Below are positions 8,440 through 13,333 of a stretch of DNA of 13,333 bases, one piece after another. This DNA is from Marinospirillum sp. GTDB taxonomy: Bacteria > Pseudomonadota > Gammaproteobacteria > Pseudomonadales > Halomonadaceae. Made by a program: the position numbers and the translations under genes. Every line of letters begins with the position of its first letter. Within the stretch, counting starts at the first letter, position 1. The notes under the pieces were generated by a model that saw only the letters and a list, made by a program, of their open reading frames with translations, was not told the origin of the DNA and ran no database searches. The DNA lies in assembly GCF_014859565.1 (NCBI RefSeq), contig NZ_JACUUA010000087.1, positions 1 through 13,333 of the forward strand, written 5' to 3'.

Positions 8440-9365
8440 AAACCACCCAACCCAATCAAAACACACCAGAGTAATACGGCTCGATACAACAGAAAGCTGG
8501 CAGCCTGCAGATGAACAGCTGTTGGTTCAGGAGCCGTGGTTTCACCCAGTATTGGGCGCTCTTGCCACTGCCCGTGATAAACAGCACCACCACCCAACCG
8601 CACATTCAGTGCCACCGCACCAGCAGCCATCACCGCTCCGGCATTAGTGCTTTTCCATTCTTTACTGCTGTGCCTGGCAGCAGCCAGTACTCGGAAAAAG
8701 CGTCCACTGAACAGAGCAACCAGCGCATAAGACAAGGCGGTCAGGCGTGCTGGGAACCAGTTCAGCAGGTCATCCAGCCTTGCCGCTGCCCAGCCGAAAT
8801 ACAAATATCGTTCAGTGCGATAACCCCACATGGCATCCAGGGTATTCACCAGCCGGAACAACACCACACCCGGCAAACCCAACAGCAGATACCAGAAGAG
8901 CACACCAAACACCGCGTCATTGCCGTTTTCCAGCAGGGATTCAACACCCGCACGGCTGATGCCGGTTTCATCCAGCGCCTGGGTATCACGACTGACAATC
9001 CAGCCCACCCGCTCCCGTGCCAGTGGCAACTGGCCAGATTGTAATGCCTGAAACACCTGCATCAGGTGTTGATCGAGACTTTTCCAGCCCACCGCCAGAT
9101 AAATCACCAGCACATCCAGCAGCCATGCCAACGGCAGCAACAGTGGGTTGCCAGCCAGTAGACTGCGCAACCCCCAGATCAGCAATACCCAAGGCAGCAC
9201 CGCCAGCAACAGCGCCAGCACCCCCGCCCAACGGTGACTGGCATGGCAAAATTGCTCAATACGGGCAACCAGCCAGCCAAATCCCACCAGTGGATGCCAG
9301 CGTTGTGGCTCACCCAGCCAGCGATCCAGCAGCAATGCCAGTGACAGAATCAGGGCTGGCTGCAA
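8421..9365 (-). CDS. cbiB: Adenosylcobinamide-phosphate synthase, inner-membrane protein
   Basis: CbiB (CobD in the Pseudomonas scheme) attaches aminopropanol phosphate to adenosylcobyric acid, giving adenosylcobinamide phosphate, at the inner membrane. The product is 314 residues with several hydrophobic segments, including about 48-68, 74-94, 153-175 and 290-314. Signature stretches are LLLDRWLGEPQRWHPLVGFG (about 11-30), GVESLLENGNDAVFGVLFWY, LVNTLDAMWGYRTERY and FGWAAARLDDLLNWFPARL. The start is uncertain. TTG 9365 is the best candidate because no in-frame ATG or GTG lies between the cobO stop and the first conserved residues, but it lacks a good SD. An in-frame CTG/ATT at the cobO stop (9398-9393) cannot be excluded. 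The gap to cobO is 29 nt, and cobD overlaps its 3' end by 19 bp. Confidence 0.93.
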   Translation of the reverse strand: MQPALILSLALLLDRWLGEPQRWHPLVGFGWLVARIEQFCHASHRWAGVLALLLAVLPWVLLIWGLRSLLAGNPLLLPLAWLLDVLVIYLAVGWKSLDQHLMQVFQALQSGQLPLARERVGWIVSRDTQALDETGISRAGVESLLENGNDAVFGVLFWYLLLGLPGVVLFRLVNTLDAMWGYRTERYLYFGWAAARLDDLLNWFPARLTALSYALVALFSGRFFRVLAAARHSSKEWKSTNAGAVMAAGAVALNVRLGGGAVYHGQWQERPILGETTAPEPTAVHLQAASFLLYRAVLLWCVLIGLGGLCLLLI

Positions 9366-9394
9366 GACCGCTGGAATCAGTCCATCAACAGCAA

Positions 9395-10000
9395 TCAGAG
9401 CTCAACACCTTTTTGTGCCATTACACCGGCATGAAAGGCGTGTTTTATCTCTCGGTGCTCGGAAACCGTATCCGCAGCAGCAATCAGCTCATCCCGTGCA
9501 CCGCGCCCGGTGATCACCACATGCTGCATGGGTGGACGTTGTGCCAGCGCATCCAGCACCTCTTGCATATTGATGTACTGGTATTTCAGCGCGATATTCA
9601 GCTCATCCAGCACCACCAGATCGACCGCTGGATCTTCCAGAAAAGACTTGGCCTGCGCCCAACCTCTGGCTGCGGTAGCCTTGTCCTGTTCCAGGTTCTG
9701 GGTTTCCCAGGTGTAACCCTGCCCCATCACGTGGTAACTGACTTCTGGAAAACGCCGGAAAAAGGCTTCTTCACCGGTACTGAAACTACCCTTGATAAAC
9801 TGCACAATGCCGACTTGCATACCATGCCCCAGCGCACGGGCTGCCATGCCAAAGGCCGCTGTACTCTTGCCCTTGCCATTACCGGTGTGCACCACCACCA
9901 CCCCACGCTCACTGGTGGCACTGGCAATTTTTTCATCCACCACCGCCTTGTGGCGCTCCATACGCTGTTTATGGCGCTGGGTCTTGTTGTTGTCGGTCAT
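9395..10000 (-). CDS. cobO: Corrinoid adenosyltransferase (CobO/BtuR family)
   Basis: This enzyme transfers the 5'-deoxyadenosyl group of ATP to the cobalt of reduced corrinoids, making the Ado-corrinoids used by the rest of the operon and allowing salvage of imported B12. At 201 residues it matches the CobA/BtuR/CobO family rather than PduO. The N-terminal basic segment is followed by the P-loop VHTGNGKGKSTAAFG (about 37-51), VGIVQFIKG (about 63-71), VDLVVLDELNIAL (Walker-B-like) and the C-terminal VVITGRGARDELI. ATG 10000 has GGAG at 10011-10008 with a 7-nt spacer. It follows btuB by 17 bp, so both lie on the riboswitch-controlled transcript. Confidence 0.95.
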   Translation of the reverse strand: MTDNNKTQRHKQRMERHKAVVDEKIASATSERGVVVVHTGNGKGKSTAAFGMAARALGHGMQVGIVQFIKGSFSTGEEAFFRRFPEVSYHVMGQGYTWETQNLEQDKATAARGWAQAKSFLEDPAVDLVVLDELNIALKYQYINMQEVLDALAQRPPMQHVVITGRGARDELIAAADTVSEHREIKHAFHAGVMAQKGVEL

Positions 10001-10017
10001 TGTTTCGCTCCGAAAAA

Positions 10018-11814
10018 TTATTGCTGATAAACCAGTGTCAGATACGCCGCACGCCCCGGTTCGTTATAATCCACAGCCGTGGTGTAGTCTTTATCCAGCA
10101 CATTCTCAACACTGGCCTGCAGGCTGAATGCCGGATTAATCTGCCAAGCCGTACGCAGATTCAACAGGGTGTAACCATCAATCTCAGTGGTATTGGTAGC
10201 ATTATCATAACTCTTGCCACGATGGATAACAGACAGACCCGCTGACAGCATCTGCCACTGTTGATCCACATCCACTCGATAGGTTTGACGGGCACGACGA
10301 CGCAGATCCTTGCCGGTTTCACGATTTTCTGGTTTTAGCAGGGTTGCTGCCGCCACAAGATTCAAACCGTTATGACGGATACCGGCCTCAGCCTCCAGAC
10401 CCTGAATACGAGCCTCATTGATGTTCTCGGCAGGAAAACCCGCGATCAAATCGTTAATGTCGGTATGAAAAACAGCCAGATCCACAAACCAGCCGTCCAA
10501 CGCATAATAGGCACCCAACTCATAACTGGTTGACTGCTCAGGCTTCAAATCTGGATTACCACCACCCCAACCACTATCCGGCCAGTAAAGCTGGTTAAAG
10601 GTGGGCACCACAAAGGCCGTACCGGCGCTGGAGCGCAGGCTCAGTTCCGGTGACACCCAGTAACCCAGTCCAGCCTGCCCGGTGGTTTTATTACCAAACT
10701 GTTCGTTATCATCAAAGCGCAGACTAAATTCACTACTCAACTGCCCAAAAGGAACCTGCAACTGTGCAAAGGCACCTAAATTGTTGCGTGAATCCTCATC
10801 ATAGTTGGTGCTGCTATCCAACTGTTCTTTCAGGGCATCAACACCTACTTGAATTTTGTGAATCCCCAGTTGCAGGGTATTGATCCAGCTCAGTTGATCC
10901 ATACGGGTGTTGAAATAACCCGGCCAGCGGTCAAAGGCTTCACTTTCATCACGGCTCTGCGCTACAGCCAGCTCACTGCCCCACTGATTGGTCAGTTGCT
11001 GATGCCAGGCAACACGTACGGCGGAATGAACAAACTCCTGATGATCATCAGCGCCCGGATCATACTCACTGCTACCACTGGAATGCATAAGACTGGTGGT
11101 AAAACGGGTGGCCTGACTCAGACGGTACTCAAAGTTGCCGGTAAAAGAAGTATTATCATAACCATCCCGACCATCATCACCACTGTCCCGAACATTAATA
11201 CCATCTGTATCAAAACGACTGACACCCAAGCTGTAGAGCAGGGTTTTATTGCCACCCGCCACACTGGCACCGTACTTTTGTGTGCCAAAACTTCCCGCAC
11301 CGGCAAAAGCGTTCAGTTTTGGATCACTCACCTGTCCACGGCGGGTAAACACCTGAATCACCCCGCCAATGGCATCTGAACCATACAGACTGGTTCTGGG
11401 GCCGCGCACAATTTCAACCCGATCAATTTCCGAGGCAGGCAGATACTGCCAGGAGGCTCCACCAGATGAGGCACTACCCATGCGCACGCCATCAACCAAC
11501 AACAGGGTGTGATTGGAGTTGGTGCCTCGACTGCTCAGGCCGGTGGTTTTACCAAAAGCACCGTTACTGGTGATGTCGATACCAGCACGAGAACGCAGCA
11601 GATCAACCAGTGAGAGAGCCTGCAGACGTTCAATTTCCTCACGGGTAATCACCGTGACTGAAGCAAGGCTCTGATTTACTGTCTGAGGGGTACGACTGGC
11701 GGTTACCACCAGGGTATCCAGGCTGGATGCCAGCGCTTGGGTCAGTGGTGCCAAAACAAAAACACCCAGCGCAGCAGAAGCCAGCCAGGCAGAAGAAGGG
11801 GAAAGTTTTTTCAT
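10018..11814 (-). CDS. btuB: TonB-dependent outer-membrane cobalamin receptor BtuB
   Basis: BtuB imports cobalamin and other corrinoids across the outer membrane using TonB/ExbBD energy. From ATG 11814 it is 598 residues, close to the usual size. A signal peptide ends at ALA (27-29), followed closely by the TonB box DTLVVTA (33-39), nearly the same as in enterobacterial BtuB. The plug domain (about 45-160) contains RSRAGID, LLLVDGVRMGS, IDRVEIVRGPRTSLYGSDAIGG and VIQVFTRRG; the rest is the beta-barrel. An Asp-rich stretch at 202-220 resembles the calcium-binding loops of BtuB, an inference. The chain ends VYQQ, two residues past the last aromatic. An in-frame GTG at 11844 would put ten residues in front of the signal peptide and has no SD. 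ATG 11814 has AGGA (11827-11824) at a 9-nt spacer. It is the first gene after the cobalamin riboswitch. Confidence 0.96.
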   Translation of the reverse strand: MKKLSPSSAWLASAALGVFVLAPLTQALASSLDTLVVTASRTPQTVNQSLASVTVITREEIERLQALSLVDLLRSRAGIDITSNGAFGKTTGLSSRGTNSNHTLLLVDGVRMGSASSGGASWQYLPASEIDRVEIVRGPRTSLYGSDAIGGVIQVFTRRGQVSDPKLNAFAGAGSFGTQKYGASVAGGNKTLLYSLGVSRFDTDGINVRDSGDDGRDGYDNTSFTGNFEYRLSQATRFTTSLMHSSGSSEYDPGADDHQEFVHSAVRVAWHQQLTNQWGSELAVAQSRDESEAFDRWPGYFNTRMDQLSWINTLQLGIHKIQVGVDALKEQLDSSTNYDEDSRNNLGAFAQLQVPFGQLSSEFSLRFDDNEQFGNKTTGQAGLGYWVSPELSLRSSAGTAFVVPTFNQLYWPDSGWGGGNPDLKPEQSTSYELGAYYALDGWFVDLAVFHTDINDLIAGFPAENINEARIQGLEAEAGIRHNGLNLVAAATLLKPENRETGKDLRRRARQTYRVDVDQQWQMLSAGLSVIHRGKSYDNATNTTEIDGYTLLNLRTAWQINPAFSLQASVENVLDKDYTTAVDYNEPGRAAYLTLVYQQ

Positions 11815-11827
11815 GATGATTTTTCCT

Positions 11828-11844
11828 GCGTGCCGCCCGCACAC
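11828..11844 (-). promoter_or_regulatory. Small hairpin next to the btuB ribosome binding site
   Basis: In the minus-strand RNA GUGUGC (11844-11839) can pair with GCACGC (11833-11828) around a GGGCG loop: six pairs with one G-U. The stem ends directly before the AGGA of btuB, so it could modulate initiation. Function is inferred from position only. Confidence 0.3.
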
Positions 11845-11892
11845 AAAGGGCCGGATGTATTCCGGTCATAGTTTTAACAGCGGCAGACGGGC

Positions 11893-11930
11893 AAAAGCAG
11901 AAAGGGCAAGCTGAACAAAATCAGCTCGCC
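11893..11930 (-). terminator. Terminator-like hairpin in the btuB leader (riboswitch expression platform)
   Basis: On the minus strand GGCGAGCTGA (11930-11921) pairs with TCAGCTTGCC (11914-11905) over a 6-nt loop: ten pairs including one G-U. It is followed by the pyrimidine-rich CTTTCTGCTTTT (11904-11893). The T-tract is interrupted, so termination may be weak. It lies between the aptamer and btuB, as expected for transcription attenuation when B12 is bound. A competing CGAGG/CCTCG pairing (11959-11955 with 11934-11930) touches the base of this stem. Confidence 0.5.
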
Positions 11931-11960
11931 GAGGTTGCCTGGCCCACCGCCACTCCTCGT

Positions 11961-12189
11961 CTTCAAGGCCGGTCTCCGGGCTTGTTTGTGTCTGGTCTAA
12001 CCAGATTTTTTCCAACCTTCCCATGCACTGCAAACAGCAGTGGAAGCACAGTGGTATCAGGAAAAAATCCTTCATTGCTGAAGGCACAGAACTTACCGTT
12101 GCGGGGGCAGCGCCGGACTTGCAAACAGCAGTTTGCGCACCGGCTTCCCGATTATCCCGTACAGCCAAAGCTGGACGGGCACCTCGAAG
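11961..12189 (-). promoter_or_regulatory. Cobalamin riboswitch (btuB leader)
   Basis: This RNA aptamer binds adenosylcobalamin or a related corrinoid and lowers btuB operon expression when B12 is plentiful. All conserved blocks appear in order on the minus strand: GGTGCC (12183-12178), GGGAAGCCGGTG (12149-12138), GCTGCCCCCGCAACGGTAA (12111-12093), CCACTG (within 12058-12049), GGGAAGG (12022-12016) and the B12 box AAGCCCGGAGACCGGCC (11983-11967). The ends pair as helix P1: CTTCGAGG (12189-12182) with CCTTGAAG (11968-11961), eight pairs with one G-U, which fixes the boundaries. It sits about 147 nt upstream of the btuB ATG and has its own expression-platform hairpin. The leader region between btuB and btuF contains no gene. 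Confidence 0.95.
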
Positions 12190-12212
12190 GTCGACAAGAA
12201 TACACGTATACT
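12184..12212 (+). promoter_or_regulatory. Possible btuF promoter, overlapping the divergent operon promoter
   Basis: TATACT (12207-12212) is a good -10 box, with a weak -35 candidate TCGAAG (12184-12189) 17 nt upstream. Transcription would start near 12219, giving a leader of roughly 27 nt before the btuF ATG. The -10 lies inside the spacer of the minus-strand promoter, so polymerases on the two could exclude each other. Confidence 0.35.
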
Positions 12213-12226
12213 GCGGTGCTTTCCAA
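12197..12226 (-). promoter_or_regulatory. Probable promoter of the btuB-cob operon
   Basis: On the minus strand TTGGAA (12226-12221) and TATTCT (12202-12197) are separated by 18 nt. Transcription would begin around 12190, at the foot of riboswitch helix P1, which is where a leader start is expected. Pattern match plus position. Confidence 0.5.
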
Positions 12227-12245
12227 TCAAAGCTGACTGATTCTC

Positions 12246-13157
12246 ATGACTTTTTCCATCCGTTTTACAGGGTTTTTACTGGCCTGGCTGCTAATTTTTC
12301 TGACACACCCCGCCATAGCAAACAGCGCGTCAGCCCTAACACTGACTGATGATGCAGGGCGTAGAGTGCAACTGCCACAACCGGCACAACGACTGGTGAG
12401 CCTGGCACCCCACATCACGGAGAACCTGTTTGCCATCGGTGCCGGAAATCTGCTGGTGGGTGTGGTGAATTACAGCGACTACCCAGAAGCCGCGCTCAGC
12501 CTGCCACTGGTCGGGGGTTACAATCAGCTGGATATTGAAGGCATCGTGGCATTACAACCGGATCTGGTGATTGCCTGGCACAGTGGCAACCCGCTGGCTC
12601 AGGTAGAACAGCTGCAGCGTCTGGGAATTCCGGTTTATTTTTCGGAGCCACTCAGTTTTGCCGGCCTGGCACACGGATTACGCCAGCTGGGTCACCTGAC
12701 CGGACAGGAAACCACTGCTGAGCAGGCCGCTTTATCACTGGAAGCTCAGGTCAAACAGTTACAACAAACCTATGCCCATCAGCGCCCGGTACGGGTGTTT
12801 TATCAGGTCTGGGAGCAACCCCTGATGACCATTAACCACCAACACATTATTCATGAAGCCATCACCCTCTGCGGCGGAGTGAATGTTTTTGCTGATATCA
12901 AACAACTCATCCCGCGCATCAGCCGTGAAGCGGTGCTGGAGCAAGACCCAGAGGTGATTCTGGGTGGTGGTATGGGCGAAGAAAACCCTGTCTGGATCAA
13001 CAACTGGCGGCGTTTTGAATCCATGCAGGCAGTGCGGGACAACAAGCTGTACTTTATTCCACCCTCACTGCTACAACGCGCTACCCCAAGAATGCTGCAA
13101 GGCACTGAAATGGTCTGCCAGAAACTGCAACAAGCCAGGCTGATCTACGGCGACTAG
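12246..13157 (+). CDS. btuF: Periplasmic cobalamin-binding protein BtuF
   Basis: BtuF binds cobalamin in the periplasm and delivers it to the BtuCD ABC transporter in the inner membrane; btuC and btuD are not in this window. The product is 303 residues with a signal peptide (hydrophobic core about 8-20, likely cleavage after AIA at 25). The class III solute-binding fold is indicated by VQLPQPAQRLVSLAPHITEN (about 41-60), LFAIGAGNLLVGVVNYSDYP, LVGGYNQLDIEGIVALQPDL, a central linker helix, and VFYQVWEQPLMTI and DPEVILGGG in the second lobe. B12 context separates it from siderophore-binding relatives. It is divergent from the btuB operon, and the riboswitch is transcribed on the other strand, so btuF is not under that riboswitch. 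No Shine-Dalgarno precedes ATG 12246, which suggests weak or leaderless-like initiation. Confidence 0.93.
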   Translation: MTFSIRFTGFLLAWLLIFLTHPAIANSASALTLTDDAGRRVQLPQPAQRLVSLAPHITENLFAIGAGNLLVGVVNYSDYPEAALSLPLVGGYNQLDIEGIVALQPDLVIAWHSGNPLAQVEQLQRLGIPVYFSEPLSFAGLAHGLRQLGHLTGQETTAEQAALSLEAQVKQLQQTYAHQRPVRVFYQVWEQPLMTINHQHIIHEAITLCGGVNVFADIKQLIPRISREAVLEQDPEVILGGGMGEENPVWINNWRRFESMQAVRDNKLYFIPPSLLQRATPRMLQGTEMVCQKLQQARLIYGD

Positions 13158-13168
13158 CTTTCATCCAT

Positions 13169-13284
13169 GGCAATCGGTCTTAATTGATGCCCAATAGCTT
13201 GAGCAGATAATCATTGTCCCAACCCGCTATAGACACGATGGATCGAAACAACGCATTCTGCAAGCAGAATTAAGCCCGATTGCC
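13169..13284. repeat. 116-bp segment bounded by 17-bp imperfect inverted repeats
   Basis: GGCAATCGGTCTTAATT (13169-13185) is matched in inverted orientation at 13268-13284, with 16 of 17 positions the same. Next to the right copy is a palindrome ATTCTGCAAGCAGAAT (13255-13270), and just outside it a stem CTTGGG/CCCAAG (13285-13300). No target-site duplication is visible at the borders. It lies 11 bp after the btuF stop. It could be a MITE-like or insertion-sequence remnant, or a palindromic intergenic repeat. The repeat is plainly seen; its nature is unknown. Confidence 0.6.
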
Positions 13285-13332
13285 CTTGGGACCACCCAAG
13301 ATCCTATTGCTAAGCTCCTTAAAATCCGTTAG
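13180..13332 (-). other. Possible 3' end of a broken reading frame entering from the right edge
   Basis: On the minus strand a frame enters from the window edge and reads LTDFKELSNRILGGPKGNRA before a TAA at 13272-13270. The same frame then stays open for 29 codons (including NALFRSIVSIAGWDNDYLL) to a second TAA at 13182-13180. It may be the decayed C-terminus of a transposase or other protein converging on btuF, or chance. I do not recognise a family. Confidence 0.2.
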
Positions 13333-13333
13333 C

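Noticed and set aside
9017..10027. Long plus-strand open frame (336 codons) across cbiB and cobO
   Set aside because: It is a shadow of cbiB and cobO on the opposite strand, with no recognisable motifs and no ribosome binding site.
11866..12168. Minus-strand 100-codon frame within the btuB leader
   Set aside because: It coincides with the cobalamin aptamer, whose conserved blocks and P1 pairing explain the sequence.
13285..13333. CTTGGG/CCCAAG stem as btuF terminator, or an integron attC-like site ending in GTTAGC
   Set aside because: The stem has no following T-tract, and the paired core sites needed for attC are not found.

Overview
The window looks like chromosomal DNA of a free-living gammaproteobacterium. 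The evidence is TonB-dependent outer-membrane B12 uptake, chemosensory genes, AGGA/GGAG-type ribosome binding sites and moderate GC content. A marine Oceanospirillales-like host would fit, but that is an impression from protein style and no taxonomic marker is present. Every gene except btuF lies on the minus strand. Coding density is very high, with several stop/start overlaps.

Left block (1-4034, minus strand): a chemosensory cluster, transcribed in the order methyl-accepting chemoreceptor -> cheB -> cheR. The receptor has a large periplasmic dCache-like sensor and a divergent cytoplasmic signalling tip. The CheR methyltransferase carries a Pro/Ala/Gln-rich C-terminal extension that runs off the left edge. 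No cheA, cheW or cheY lies in the window; they may follow to the left.

Middle block (4161-5273, minus): msrB (methionine-R-sulfoxide reductase, GTG start), preceded by a secreted DUF3108-like protein with an in-frame 12-bp tandem repeat. They are 15 bp apart and probably co-transcribed.

Right block (5352-12189, minus): a cobalamin operon, btuB -> cobO -> cbiB -> cobD (cobC-type) -> cobQ -> cobU, headed by a clear cobalamin riboswitch at 11961-12189. The riboswitch has an 8-bp closing helix P1, a canonical B12 box and a terminator-like hairpin before btuB. The operon couples outer-membrane corrinoid uptake with corrinoid adenosylation, cobyric acid amidation, aminopropanol-phosphate supply and attachment, and cobinamide activation. 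The last steps (cobS, cobT, phosphatase) and the corrin-ring genes are not here.

btuF (12246-13157, plus), the periplasmic B12-binding protein, is divergent from the operon and outside the riboswitch leader. Its predicted promoter overlaps the operon promoter. Downstream of btuF (13158-13333) there is a 116-bp segment bounded by 17-bp imperfect inverted repeats, plus a minus-strand reading frame with an internal stop. It may be a small mobile-element remnant or a decayed gene end.

I see no clearly novel multi-gene system. The best leads are the non-canonical chemosensory cluster, the details of the riboswitch and divergent promoters, and the inverted-repeat element at the right edge.
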